The translations under genes were made by a program, and so were the position numbers. A DNA stretch of 64,000 bases, from contig CABVDJ010000007.1 of the NCBI GenBank assembly GCA_902497025.1, forward strand, positions 1 to 64,000. The letters run 5' to 3'. Numbering within the stretch: the first letter of the stretch is position 1; each line of letters begins with the position of its first letter. The notes under the pieces are model-generated. The model searched no databases. It was not told where the DNA came from and saw only the letters and a list, made by a program, of their open reading frames with translations. Shown piece after piece: positions 34,237-43,964 of the stretch. The stretch is from an uncultured Collinsella sp. (GTDB taxonomy: Bacteria > Actinomycetota > Coriobacteriia > Coriobacteriales > Coriobacteriaceae).

Positions 34237-37014
34237 CTACCCGCGGTTGCGGACGCGGCTGTAGGGCGTATCCACCATGGGCAGATTTGGACGCAGCTTG
34301 CCGTCAAACGCGCGGTAGGCGTTCTGTACGGCGGGCGCCGTGGGGATCGTTGCGATCTCGCCGATGCCCTTGCCGCCATATGCCACAGGCAGTAGCTCGT
34401 CCTTCTCCACGTAAATGGCGTGGATATCCGGAATCTCGGGCGCACGGAACAGTCCGAGCGTACCGTACCTTGCCTGGGGTACACAGTCCTTGAGCGGCCA
34501 GTCCTCGGTAAGCGCATAGCCCATACCCATGAGTACGCCACCTTCGATCTGACCCTGGATGGAGATGGGGTTGACCACCTTGCCGGAATCGTGCGCGGCA
34601 TAGACCTCGCTCACGCGGCCGTCGTCGTCCAAAATAACCACATGCGTGGCAAAGCCGTAGCAGATGTGGCTCTTGGGGTTGGGAACATCCGCACCCAGCT
34701 TGTCGGTCGGCTCCAGGTACACGTAGCCAAACTCGCATCCTTCGAGCGCCTTGATGGCGGCCGCGGGATCCTGAGGATGCATACCCTGGCCGGCGACGAG
34801 CTCCTGCGTGTGCAGCTGATAGGCGCGACCGTCGTCGTACTCGATCTTGACGCCGTCGCCATGCGCATTCACGGGAGCGGCGGGCGCAGACTTGCCGGCC
34901 TCGATGTCAAGCATGGCATCGCGCAGCAGAAAGGCGGCACCGCGCACGGCCTCGCCGGTCACGACCGTCTGACGCGAGCCAGACGTGGTGCCGGAGTCGG
35001 GAGCGTTCTCGGTGGAGCACTCACCGTTGGCGATGCAGCGAAGCGGCAGACCGCAGGCCTCGGCAACGTCTTGCAAAAAGACGGTGTTACAGCCCTGGCC
35101 GATGTCGGACGTGGCGGCGTAGACCACGGCGCGGCCATCCTCGATGCGGATCTTGCAGCGGCCGGCATCGGGCAGGCCCACGCCCACGCCGGCGTTCTTC
35201 ATGGCGCAGGCGATACCGGCGTGTCCGGGATGCGCGTAGTAGGCATCCTTGACCTCGAGCAGCGTCTCTTTAAGCGCCGTGGAGCAATCGGCAATCTGGC
35301 CGTTGGGCAGAACCTCGCCCGGCTCGATGGCGTTGCGGTAGCGAATCTCCCACGGATCCAGGCCGACCTTCTCTGCCAGCAGGTCGATCAGGCTCTCGAG
35401 CGCAAACTCGGACTGGCAAACGCCAAAGCCTCGGTACGCACCGGCGGGCGGGTTGTTGGTGTAGTAGCCAAAGCCGCGAATGTCGGTGTTCTGGTACTTG
35501 TAGGGGCCGACGGCATGCGTACAGGCGCGCTCGAGCACCGGGCCGCACAGCGACGCGTAGGCGCCGGTATCAAAGTTGATCTCGCAATCCAAACCGGTAA
35601 AGTTGCCCTCGGCGTCGCAACCCAGCGTAAAGGTGCCGTCCATGGCATGACGCTTGGGATGGAAAGCAAGCGACTCGGCACGCGTGAGCTTGCACTTCAC
35701 AGGACGCTGGAACTTATAGGCAGCGAGCGCGGCCAGATGCTGAATGGACACGTCCTCCTTGCCGCCAAAGCCGCCACCCACGAGCATGGTCTCTACAACC
35801 ACGCGCTCGGGTTCGCTATCCCAGCCAAACATGTGGGCACACTCTTTGCGCGTATCGTAGGCACCCTGATCGGTCGACTGCACCTTGACGCCGTTCTTGT
35901 ACGGGAAGGCCACGGCGCACTCGGGCTCCAAGAAGGCATGCTCGGTAAAGGGCGTGGTAAAGCGCTGCGTCACGGTAAACGCGCTCTCCGCCAGCGCCTT
36001 GGCGGCGTCGCCGCGCGTCACGTGACGGCTCTGGCACACGTTGTCCTTGAGCTCCACCGTGTTGCCAAAGGCAAAGAAGCTGTCGTGCAGGCGCGGGGCG
36101 TCGGCAGCCCTGGCCTCGGCGATGTTGCGCACGGGCTCCAGCGGCTCATAATCGATCTTTACGAGCTTCTTGGCCTTCTCGAGCGTCGCTTCGTCCTCGG
36201 CAACCACCAGCACGATGGCATCGCCCACGCAGCGGGTGATATCGCCCTGAGCGATCATGACATCCCAGTCCTGGATAAGGTGGCCGACCTGGTTGACCGG
36301 CACGTCCTCGGCGCGCAGGATGCCCACCACGCCGGGCAGGGCCTCGGCCTTGGAGGTATCGATGGAGAGCACGCGGGCGCGCGGATACTTGGAGCGCACA
36401 GCGCTGGCGTAGGTCAGACCCGGCTGATCGAGCTCGTCGATGTCGTCGGGATACTTGCCCTCGCCGAGCACCTTCTTGCGCACGTCAATACGGAAGGCGC
36501 GCTTGCCCACGCCGTAGTCGTCGCCGCGCTCCAGATCCTCGTCGATCTGCTTTTCGCCACGGAGCACCGCAGCTGCCAGCGAGATGCCCTCGATAATCTT
36601 CTTGTAGCCGGTGCAACGGCATACATTGCCGCGGATGGCGTACTTAATCTGCTCCTCGGTGGGCTCGGGGTCCTCGGCGATGAGCGCTGCACCCGCCATG
36701 ACCATGCCGGGGATGCAAAAGCCGCACTGCACGGCGCCCACGGCGCCAAAGGCGTACACGAAGGCCTCGCGCACGTCCTCGGGCAGGCCCTCGACGGTCA
36801 CGATGTTGCGGCCGGCGGCAAGCGCGGTGGTCAGCACGCAGGCCTTGACGGCCGCACCGTCCACGTGAATGGTGCAGGTACCGCACGCGCCCTCGGAGCA
36901 GCCGTCCTTGGCGGAGTGAATGTGCAGATCGTCGCGCAGGTAGCGCAGCAGCGGTTTATTTTGGGTCGTCGTGCGCTCGATGCCGTTAACGGAAAAAGTG
37001 AATTCCTGTGCCAT
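34237..37014 (-). CDS. Selenium-dependent xanthine dehydrogenase-type molybdenum hydroxylase
   Basis: A 925-residue fusion. Residues 1-150 carry two [2Fe-2S] sites (Cys39, 44, 47, 59 and Cys97, 100, 132, 134); after about 170 comes the Mo-binding part with GGGFGGKED, AYRGFG and the catalytic-Glu region GGKGIGEIAT. There is no FAD domain, unlike XdhABC. These enzymes hydroxylate purines such as hypoxanthine and xanthine (or reduce urate in reverse) and carry a labile Se ligand on Mo, not selenocysteine. Electrons probably pass to the ferredoxin and YgfK encoded just upstream. YqeB, YqeC, XdhC and MocA lie in the same island. Confidence 0.93.
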   Translation of the reverse strand: MAQEFTFSVNGIERTTTQNKPLLRYLRDDLHIHSAKDGCSEGACGTCTIHVDGAAVKACVLTTALAAGRNIVTVEGLPEDVREAFVYAFGAVGAVQCGFCIPGMVMAGAALIAEDPEPTEEQIKYAIRGNVCRCTGYKKIIEGISLAAAVLRGEKQIDEDLERGDDYGVGKRAFRIDVRKKVLGEGKYPDDIDELDQPGLTYASAVRSKYPRARVLSIDTSKAEALPGVVGILRAEDVPVNQVGHLIQDWDVMIAQGDITRCVGDAIVLVVAEDEATLEKAKKLVKIDYEPLEPVRNIAEARAADAPRLHDSFFAFGNTVELKDNVCQSRHVTRGDAAKALAESAFTVTQRFTTPFTEHAFLEPECAVAFPYKNGVKVQSTDQGAYDTRKECAHMFGWDSEPERVVVETMLVGGGFGGKEDVSIQHLAALAAYKFQRPVKCKLTRAESLAFHPKRHAMDGTFTLGCDAEGNFTGLDCEINFDTGAYASLCGPVLERACTHAVGPYKYQNTDIRGFGYYTNNPPAGAYRGFGVCQSEFALESLIDLLAEKVGLDPWEIRYRNAIEPGEVLPNGQIADCSTALKETLLEVKDAYYAHPGHAGIACAMKNAGVGVGLPDAGRCKIRIEDGRAVVYAATSDIGQGCNTVFLQDVAEACGLPLRCIANGECSTENAPDSGTTSGSRQTVVTGEAVRGAAFLLRDAMLDIEAGKSAPAAPVNAHGDGVKIEYDDGRAYQLHTQELVAGQGMHPQDPAAAIKALEGCEFGYVYLEPTDKLGADVPNPKSHICYGFATHVVILDDDGRVSEVYAAHDSGKVVNPISIQGQIEGGVLMGMGYALTEDWPLKDCVPQARYGTLGLFRAPEIPDIHAIYVEKDELLPVAYGGKGIGEIATIPTAPAVQNAYRAFDGKLRPNLPMVDTPYSRVRNRG

Positions 37015-37026
37015 GGTGATTCCCTT

Positions 37027-37506
37027 CTACACGCCGGCGGCGATGCCGGTGCGGTCGTGGATAGCGCCATGCGGGCAGACGACGGCGCACATGCCGCATG
37101 ACAGGCAGTCCGTGCCGTCGATATGGGCGCAGTTGTCCTCGATGCGAATAGCGCCGGCAGGGCACTTTTTGGCGCACATACCGCAACCGATGCAGCTCGT
37201 GTCGCAGATCTTGCGGGCGATGGCACCCTTGTCGGTGTTGTTGCAGCGCACCAGGATGTTCTGGTAGCCGGGAACGAAGGCAATCACGCGCTGCGGGCAC
37301 GCCATGCCGCACAGGCCACAGCCTGTGCACTTGGAGCGGTCCACGCGGGCGACGCCGTCGACCAGCGCGATGGCACCGTGGGGGCAGGCCGTAACGCAGG
37401 CGCCACAGCCAATGCAGCCTTCGCTGCAGCGGGCGTCGCCGCCTGCGGAGGCGCAACCACTTCCGCAGGCAACGTAGGCCACGTGATGTTGAATGGATTT
37501 GGCCAT
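37027..37506 (-). CDS. Polyferredoxin with four [4Fe-4S] clusters
   Basis: A 159-residue iron-sulfur protein. Four C-x2-C-x2-C-x3-C motifs are visible: CIGCGACVTACP, CTGCGLCGMACP, CIGCGMCAKKCP and CLSCGMCAVVCP, plus a few extra cysteines near the N-terminus (CGSGCASAGG). No membrane segment. It sits 12 nt after ygfK and 12 nt before xdh, so it should link the two redox enzymes. Confidence 0.92.
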   Translation of the reverse strand: MAKSIQHHVAYVACGSGCASAGGDARCSEGCIGCGACVTACPHGAIALVDGVARVDRSKCTGCGLCGMACPQRVIAFVPGYQNILVRCNNTDKGAIARKICDTSCIGCGMCAKKCPAGAIRIEDNCAHIDGTDCLSCGMCAVVCPHGAIHDRTGIAAGV

Positions 37507-37517
37507 AAGAGACTCGC

Positions 37518-40517
37518 CTATTTCTTAAGAAGGTACGAATAGTTGTCGCGCACGGCCCTGATGGTCAGGCGGACGGCCTCGGGTAGACCGGTGTTGACGG
37601 CATCGACCGAGACGGTGCGGACCGTGCCGGCGACGCGAACCTTAAAGTGGTCCTCGTCCACGGCCAGGAAGCCCTCGTTCTCGGAGTTCTCCATGTCCTC
37701 CTCGCTCCAGAACAGGGTGAGCTTGTCCTTGTAGGGACGACCCTCCTGGTAGGGGCAGAACACGGCGCAGTTGCCGCACTCGTTGCACATGCCGTCGACG
37801 TGGACGACCTGATGCTTGGCCAGGCCCGGCACCTTAATTGCCACGTTGGCGCGGTTGGGGCACACATCGCAGCAGACCTCGCACACCGAGCCGCAGCCCA
37901 GGCAGCGAGTCTTGGTGCAGTTGCGCTTGTCGCGGCACAGCGACCCCTTGCGCTCGTAGCAAGTGTCCTCGCGACCGGTCTGAGCATTCTGGTCGGCGTA
38001 CTTGTTAAAGTCCACGCCGGCGATGGCACGGGCAACCTCGGCGGCATCGGCGATAGCCTCGACCACGGTGGCAGGACCGCGGCGGCAGTCGCCCGCAGCC
38101 CAGACGCCCTCGACGCCGGTGGAGGTGGCGGCAAGGCGGCCGCGACGGTCGTGCTCGACGCCCGCGGCATCGTACAGGCTGGCATCGATGCCCTCGCCCA
38201 CGGCGCAGATCACCGTGGTGGCGGAAAGCTCGACGGTCTCGCCCGTGGCGACGGGGCTGCGACGGCCGCTTGCATCCGGCTCGCCAAGCTCCATAACGTC
38301 GCAGGTCAGCACGGCGCCGTTGAGCGCCTTGGGCGCCAGCAGCTCGCAGAACTCAACGCCGTCGGCAAGAGCAAGATCGAGCTCTTCCTCGTCGGCGGGC
38401 ATCTGCTTCTTGGTGCGGCGATACACCAGGCGCACGTTCTTCACACCAGCCAGGCGCTTGGCCACGCGGGCCGCGTCCATGGCGGTGTTACCGGCGCCAA
38501 TGACCACGACGTCCTCGCCCAGCTCGAGTTTCTCGCCCTTCTTGGCGGCCTCGAGGAACTCCAGCACGTCGAGCTCGGCACCCTCGCCCAGGCCCGCAGA
38601 GCCGGGCATCCAGGCACCGGTGGCCACGACCACGTCGGTAAAGCCCTGGGCCTTGAGCTCGTCAATGGAATCAACGCGAGCGTTGAGCTGCACCTTGGCG
38701 CCAAAGGCCAGGCAGAGCTCGGCATCGTGGGAGATATCGTCGCTCGCGATACGGAACTCGGGGATCACGTGACGGACCACGCCGCCGAGCGAATCGCGGG
38801 CCTCAAAGATGGTGACGGGCACGCCGGCACGCGTCAGGAAGAACGCCGTCGCCAGGCCGGCCGGGCCGCCGCCGATAACGGCAACATTGCGCTCGCCGTC
38901 GTTTGCGATGGCCTGGGCGCGCAGCTTGGGCAGCACGGCGGTCATGGCCTCGCGGGCGGCCTTGAGCTTGCTGGCGCGGATCTGGGCGCCCTCGGGCTCG
39001 TAGAACGCACGCTCGCAGGCACGGCCGCAGGGATGCGGGCAGATGGTGCCGGTAATGAACGGCAGGGCGTTGCGCTCGATGATGATGTTGAGCGCGTCCT
39101 CGTAGCGGCCCTCGTCAACGGCCGCCAGGTAGGCGGGAATATCCTGCTGGATGGGGCAGCTCGTGCGGCACGGCGTGGTAAAGCAATCGGAAAGCGGGCT
39201 CTTGCCGGCGACCTTGCGGTCGGGCAGCGGACGCAGTGGCTTCTTGTAGAGCGGGTTGGTGAGCGAGTCGGTCTGGATCGCAGTCACGGCCTCGAGAGAG
39301 ACGCCCGCGAACGGCTTGCCATCCAGATCGGTAAACTCGCCGGCCATCTGGCTAAAGCGCTCGTAGCCACCGGGCTTGAGCACATCGGTCGCCAGGGTAA
39401 CGGGCCAAATGCCGGCATCGTACAGGGCGCGGATGTTGTAGACCGTAGCACCGCCGGAGTAGCTGATGCGCAGCTTGCCATCGAACTGCTCGGTAATGCG
39501 ACGGGCGGCCTCGATGGTCAGCGAGAACAGCGAACGGCCGGACATGTACATCTCGGTGGAGGGCAGCTCGTCCCTCGTCACGTCGACGGGGAAGGTGTTG
39601 GTGAGCTTGACGCCAAACTCCAGGCCGCGCTCGGCGCACAGGGCAATCAGGCGCTCGAACATGGGCACGGCGTCGGCCCACTGCAGGTCCTCGCGGAAGT
39701 GCGTATCGTCGAAGACGATGTAGTCAAAGCCCAGCTCGTTGAGGCGCTGACGTGCAAACTCATAGCCCAGCAGCGTGGGGTTGCACTTGATGTAGGTGTT
39801 GAGGCCCTTCTCGGTGATGAGGTAGGTCGCGATGCGCTCGATCTCGGCGGGCGGGCAGCCGTGCAGGGTAGACTCGGTGATGGAGTTGGAGACGCGTGCC
39901 GGGATGGACTCGACAAACGCGGCGTCGACATGCTCAAACTTGTCCAGGTTGGCGAGCGCCCATGCGCGGCACTCGTTCCAGACGTCGGAGCCGCTGGCGT
40001 CCTTCATGCCCTCGATGTAGGCGTCGACCTTGGGGCTCTTGATGCCCTCCAGGTCATAACCCACGGACATGTTGAAGACAAAGCCGTCCGGGCTGCCCAG
40101 GCCGTACTCGCGAGCGATCAGGTGGCAGGCAAACCATGCCTTCACGTACTCGGCAAAAGCCTGCGGAACCTCGAGCTCGGTCGACCACTCGCAGTTGTAG
40201 CACTCGTCCTGCGCCACAATGCAGGGCTTGTTGACACACTTGGAGAGCTCCTCGCCGTCCATAACCTGAACGGTCTTGAGCTCAAAGAAGCGGGAACCGG
40301 CCACGTAGGATGCCACGATGTTCTGGGCCAACTGCGTATTGGGACCGGCGGCCGGGCCAAACGGAGTCTCGATGCGCTCGTCAAAAATGGGAAGCGCGCC
40401 CTCCTGGTTGGTCGTGACCATCTTGCGCACGCCAAAGACGGCGCCCTGAGTCTTGTGCTCCTCGATGATCCAGTTCATCAGCTGCGAAAACGGGATCGGC
40501 CTCATGATGTCGCTCAT
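37518..40517 (-). CDS. ygfK: YgfK: putative selenate reductase-like Fe-S flavoprotein
   Basis: A 999-residue multidomain protein. The N-terminal 450 residues form a TIM-barrel like dihydropyrimidine/orotate dehydrogenases (MSDIMRPIPFSQLMNWIIEE, FELKTVQVMDG). A Fe-S segment FTTPCRTSCPIQQDIPAYL and a GltD-like NAD(P)/FAD domain (VAVIGGGPAGLATAFFLTRAG; VVVIGAGNTAMDAARVAKR) follow, then C-terminal ferredoxin clusters (CLGCGSVCEVCCDVCPNR). The start at 40517 is preceded by AGAGGAAC. In gut anaerobes YgfK belongs to the purine-degradation cluster; reduction of a purine or pyrimidine-like ring is the likely reaction. Confidence 0.92.
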   Translation of the reverse strand: MSDIMRPIPFSQLMNWIIEEHKTQGAVFGVRKMVTTNQEGALPIFDERIETPFGPAAGPNTQLAQNIVASYVAGSRFFELKTVQVMDGEELSKCVNKPCIVAQDECYNCEWSTELEVPQAFAEYVKAWFACHLIAREYGLGSPDGFVFNMSVGYDLEGIKSPKVDAYIEGMKDASGSDVWNECRAWALANLDKFEHVDAAFVESIPARVSNSITESTLHGCPPAEIERIATYLITEKGLNTYIKCNPTLLGYEFARQRLNELGFDYIVFDDTHFREDLQWADAVPMFERLIALCAERGLEFGVKLTNTFPVDVTRDELPSTEMYMSGRSLFSLTIEAARRITEQFDGKLRISYSGGATVYNIRALYDAGIWPVTLATDVLKPGGYERFSQMAGEFTDLDGKPFAGVSLEAVTAIQTDSLTNPLYKKPLRPLPDRKVAGKSPLSDCFTTPCRTSCPIQQDIPAYLAAVDEGRYEDALNIIIERNALPFITGTICPHPCGRACERAFYEPEGAQIRASKLKAAREAMTAVLPKLRAQAIANDGERNVAVIGGGPAGLATAFFLTRAGVPVTIFEARDSLGGVVRHVIPEFRIASDDISHDAELCLAFGAKVQLNARVDSIDELKAQGFTDVVVATGAWMPGSAGLGEGAELDVLEFLEAAKKGEKLELGEDVVVIGAGNTAMDAARVAKRLAGVKNVRLVYRRTKKQMPADEEELDLALADGVEFCELLAPKALNGAVLTCDVMELGEPDASGRRSPVATGETVELSATTVICAVGEGIDASLYDAAGVEHDRRGRLAATSTGVEGVWAAGDCRRGPATVVEAIADAAEVARAIAGVDFNKYADQNAQTGREDTCYERKGSLCRDKRNCTKTRCLGCGSVCEVCCDVCPNRANVAIKVPGLAKHQVVHVDGMCNECGNCAVFCPYQEGRPYKDKLTLFWSEEDMENSENEGFLAVDEDHFKVRVAGTVRTVSVDAVNTGLPEAVRLTIRAVRDNYSYLLKK

Positions 40518-40615
40518 AATGAGTTCCTCTCTGTAACGCCCGGCGAGACCGCGCGGCGGGCGCAAATACGGTGTAGCGCTAGCACAGCGCCGGCGACCCC
40601 GCGGAGGCCGCCTAT

Positions 40616-40652
40616 GCGCGCGCCGGATGTGGCGAAACATCCGACGCGCGCG
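40616..40652. other. GC-rich hairpin between ssnA and ygfK
   Basis: GCGCGCG(CC)GGATGT pairs with ACATCC(GA)CGCGCGC around a short loop. It has no following U-run. The 149-nt spacer shows nothing else definite. Confidence 0.45.
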
Positions 40653-40666
40653 AATCTACTTGTGAA

Positions 40667-42022
40667 TTAGTAGGTGCGATCGTTGAGCGTGCTCCAGAGC
40701 TTCTTGGACTCGGCCATGGTCCACGCGTTGATCTTGTCCTCATCAATGCCAACGAACTCGCGATCCTTGTACAGGACGCGGCCGTTGATGATGGTGGTGC
40801 GGCAGTTTTTGCCCATCATGCCAAAGAGCATGTGGCCGTCGATGTTCTCCTCGCTCAGCGGCGTAAAGGGCTTGTAGTCCATGACGATGACGTCGGCGGC
40901 AGCGCCGGCCTCGAGCACACCGAGCTTGCGATCGAAGTACTTGCTCGCCATCTTGGCGTTGTTCTCGAACAGCATGGTCATGGCCTCGCACCAGCCCACG
41001 TTGGGCATGGCGGCGTTGTGGCGCTGAATGATCAGGAAGACCTTAAGGCTCTCGAGCATATCGTGGGTGTAGGCGTCGGTACCCATGCACACGGGGATGC
41101 CACGGCGGAAGAACTCGAGCACGGGGGCGCAGCCCACGGCGTTGCCCATATTGGATTCGGGATTGTTGACCAGCCAGGTGCCGGACTCCTTGACGATATC
41201 CATCTCGGCAGGCGTCACGTGGATGCAGTGGCCCAGCATGGTGTCGGGGCCCAGCAGATTGTGCTGCAGCAGGCGCTCGACGGGGCTGATGCCACTGCGG
41301 TTGAGGCGGGAATCCCACACGTCGTTCATGCCCTCGCACACGTGGATGTGGAAGCCGGTCAGGCCGTTGTTGGCCTCGACCATCTTGTCCATGGTCTCGT
41401 CCGAAAGCGTAAAGGTGGCGTGACCGCCAAACATAGCGGCGATCATGTGGTTGTCGTTATCGCGACGCTCCTTGGCGGCCCACTGGGCAAATTCGGCGTT
41501 CTCGGCAATGGCCTGGTCGCATTTTTCCTGGCCGCGGCGATCGGAGACCTCGTAGCACAGGCACGAACGCATGCCCAGCTCCTGAGCTGCGTCCTTAATG
41601 GTAAAGAGGCTACCCGGGATCTCGCAGAAACTCGCATGGTGATCGAAGATCGTGGTGACGCCATCGCGGATGGAGTCAAGAATCGTGGCATAGGCGCTGG
41701 CCTTGGTGCCGTCGAGCGTCAGGTTGTCGTCGATCTTCCACCACTGCTGCTCAAGATTCTCCAGGAAGTTGGTGGGGTTGCAGCCCTTAATGGCAAGGCC
41801 GCGGGCCAGACCCGAGTAGATGTGGGTGTGGCAGTTGATGAGTCCGGGCATGATGAGGTTGCCCTGGGCGTCGACGTACTCGGCATCCGGGTACTTGGCC
41901 TTGAGCTCGCACTCGGGGCCCACTTCGACGATCGTATCTCCGTCAATGGCGACCGCACCGTTTGGAATGAACGGGGTCTGAGCGTTGCGGGTAAAGACGG
42001 AACCGTTAGCGACCAGAAGCAT
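40667..42022 (-). CDS. ssnA: Putative aminohydrolase SsnA
   Basis: A 451-residue amidohydrolase like guanine or chlorohydrolase deaminases. Metal ligands in MPGLINCHTHIYSGLARG, HIHVCEG and MGTDAYTHDML are intact. Two ATGs are available; 42022 is preferred because AAGGGAG lies 7 nt upstream. SsnA is a fixed member of the ygfK/xdh purine cluster and probably removes an amino or imino group from a purine-derived ring. Confidence 0.93.
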   Translation of the reverse strand: MLLVANGSVFTRNAQTPFIPNGAVAIDGDTIVEVGPECELKAKYPDAEYVDAQGNLIMPGLINCHTHIYSGLARGLAIKGCNPTNFLENLEQQWWKIDDNLTLDGTKASAYATILDSIRDGVTTIFDHHASFCEIPGSLFTIKDAAQELGMRSCLCYEVSDRRGQEKCDQAIAENAEFAQWAAKERRDNDNHMIAAMFGGHATFTLSDETMDKMVEANNGLTGFHIHVCEGMNDVWDSRLNRSGISPVERLLQHNLLGPDTMLGHCIHVTPAEMDIVKESGTWLVNNPESNMGNAVGCAPVLEFFRRGIPVCMGTDAYTHDMLESLKVFLIIQRHNAAMPNVGWCEAMTMLFENNAKMASKYFDRKLGVLEAGAAADVIVMDYKPFTPLSEENIDGHMLFGMMGKNCRTTIINGRVLYKDREFVGIDEDKINAWTMAESKKLWSTLNDRTY

Positions 42023-42170
42023 GGATGCTCCCTTCAACATCAGGGGCGGGGTTTGACACCTCTGACATGGCGGAGTGCGAAGCGCCGGCCTACACCGGAA
42101 ACGGGCCCTCTCCCGTCAACGCTTCACCAAAGGGACAAACCCTTTGAAGTGCGGCTTGGCGCCGCATGGC

Positions 42171-42200
42171 GTCGGCGGACGAGGCGATGCGTCCGCCGAC
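42171..42200. terminator. Hairpin after the permease gene
   Basis: GTCGGCGGACG (42171-42181) pairs with CGTCCGCCGAC (42190-42200). It lies 18 nt after the permease stop but lacks a U-run; it may be a weak or Rho-dependent stop. The rest of the 195-nt spacer to ssnA has only small hairpins. Confidence 0.45.
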
Positions 42201-42217
42201 GAATAGCACCGAATTGG

Positions 42218-43612
42218 TTACTTCTTGCTCTCGGGCAAGACCAAATCCACGGCAGCGTCCTTGGCGGCATCGATGTGCTGAGCCACGACCGGCGTCTGCG
42301 GAAGAATCAGGTTAAGGACAATGGCCATGATGGCGGTGGGGGTTACGGCATTGGAGCCGATGACGGTGGACACCCAGGCGGGCATACCCTCGCCGGCAAG
42401 GCAACCGCTGGCCATCCAGATACCCAGGCCAAAGACGACGGAGGTACCGACGATGGTGGTAGTGCGCTGCGTGAGGCCCTCGCGGGTGAACATGCGCACG
42501 CCGTTCATGGTGATGGTGCCAAAGACGCCGACGGTCGCGCCGCCGATGACGGGCTGCGGGATAGCGGAAAGGACGGCAGAGAGCTGCGGGAACAGACCGG
42601 CAATGGCAAAGACGGCCGCGATGATCACAAAGACCCACTTGTTGACGACCTTGTTGGAGCAGATGATGCCCACGTTCTGGCCAAGGGCGCTGGTGGGAAG
42701 ACCGCCCAGCAGGCCGCCGACCATAGAGGTGAGGCCCTGGGACACGATAGCGCCGGAGAGCTCACGCTCGGTGGGCATACGGTCGATGGAGCCCAGGCAG
42801 GCGGCGGAGACGTCACCGATAACCTGGATGGCGACCATGGGGAACACGACGGCGAGGGTAATGCAGACCTCGGGATCAAACTCGAGCGCGTAGGGCATGA
42901 GCTTGGGAAGGGCGAAGACCTGAGCGGTGGCGACGCTGGAGAAGTCGATCATGCCAAAGGGGATGGAGACGATCATGCCGACGATCATGCCAAAGAACAC
43001 GGATCCCAGCTTGAGCGTGCCCTTGCCAAAGTTGGCGAGCGCAAAGACCACGGCGAAGGTGATAAGAGCGACGCACCAGGCCTGCGGAGTGCCCCACAGC
43101 GGCGTACCCATACCGCCGGCCATATACTTGACGGCCGTGGGATACAGCGAAACGCCGATGGAGAAGATGACCGTACCGGTCACGACGGGCGGGAACAGCC
43201 ACTTAATCTTGCTGTAGGCCAGACCAAAGAGGACCGCGACGGCGCCGCCGACGATCTCGCCGCCCAGCAGCGCACCAAAGCTAAAGCCCGAGGCACCCAT
43301 GGCCTGCAGGGCCGGCAGGAACGCGAACGAAACGCCCATGACGATGGGCAGGCCGCCGCCGATGCGACGGAAGGGGGCAAAGGCCTGAAGGGCCGTATCG
43401 ATCGCCGAAAGAATGAGCGCGACCTGGATGATGTCGGTGCTCTGCTGGCTATTAAAGCCGTAGACGCCGGCCATGATGACCGCCGGGGTAATGATGCCGG
43501 CAAACGATGCCAGTACGTGCTGAAGGGCACACGGGATCATTTCCTTAACGGGAGGCATGCCTTCGCGAGTGAACAGGGCTTCAGTGCCGTTCGTAACCGT
43601 CTCCTGGGTCAT
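42218..43612 (-). CDS. NCS2-family xanthine/uracil (purine) permease
   Basis: A 464-residue, 12-14-helix nucleobase:cation symporter. Signature elements are LQHVLASFAGI in the first helix, GGGLPIVMGVSFAFLPA and the VVFPMVAIQVIGD / SQGLTSMVGGLLGG region. Placement ahead of ssnA-ygfK-fdx-xdh implies uptake of xanthine, urate or a related purine. Uric acid or hypoxanthine specificity cannot be separated from sequence. Confidence 0.92.
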   Translation of the reverse strand: MTQETVTNGTEALFTREGMPPVKEMIPCALQHVLASFAGIITPAVIMAGVYGFNSQQSTDIIQVALILSAIDTALQAFAPFRRIGGGLPIVMGVSFAFLPALQAMGASGFSFGALLGGEIVGGAVAVLFGLAYSKIKWLFPPVVTGTVIFSIGVSLYPTAVKYMAGGMGTPLWGTPQAWCVALITFAVVFALANFGKGTLKLGSVFFGMIVGMIVSIPFGMIDFSSVATAQVFALPKLMPYALEFDPEVCITLAVVFPMVAIQVIGDVSAACLGSIDRMPTERELSGAIVSQGLTSMVGGLLGGLPTSALGQNVGIICSNKVVNKWVFVIIAAVFAIAGLFPQLSAVLSAIPQPVIGGATVGVFGTITMNGVRMFTREGLTQRTTTIVGTSVVFGLGIWMASGCLAGEGMPAWVSTVIGSNAVTPTAIMAIVLNLILPQTPVVAQHIDAAKDAAVDLVLPESKK

Positions 43613-43712
43613 TTGACCACCAATCCTCGAAGTAGTTGTTTTCGCATCTAACGCTCTATTGTGACGCAGTGCGGGGTTGAGGTTGTGCCTTCATTGCATA
43701 TCGTATTAAAGA

Positions 43713-43727
43713 TGATTCTCATTCTCA
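43713..43727. promoter_or_regulatory. Fur-like box in the permease/regulator divergent region
   Basis: TGATTCTCATTCTCA matches the 7-1-7 Fur-type pattern TGATAAT-N-ATTATCA at most positions. It lies in a strikingly AT-rich 352-nt spacer (43613-43964) that holds no gene. A TTTGTTATCA identical to a piece beside operator 1 (31687-31696) follows at 43738-43747. The assignment to Fur is tentative. Confidence 0.35.
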
Positions 43728-43964
43728 ATAATAATTTTTTGTTATCAGACTATTCTTCAGCTGAAATAACGCATTTCCGCAGGTCAGGAAAGTGTCTGGT
43801 CAAAATAACATCTAACTTTTCTTTTGGTCGACCGTTTACCGCTAAATTCCTACCGTTCGTCTGCATTACGCAATGTACCTGCGGATATACGAGATGATGG
43901 GCAGCGTGTTACCATGAGAAAAAATTGTTATGAACATTTCCGATTTCACCCAAAGGAGTTGCCC

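Noticed and set aside
34237..37014. Selenocysteine in the xanthine dehydrogenase
   Set aside because: No in-frame TGA is present. In this family selenium is a labile Mo ligand, as the YqeB/YqeC genes also suggest.
34420..43651. Very long plus-strand open frames (about 890, 1000 and 940 codons) opposite xdh, ygfK and the permease/ssnA genes
   Set aside because: They are exact shadows of strongly supported minus-strand genes. High GC suppresses stops, and their residues are typical of antisense reading (Gly, Arg, His, Val-rich).
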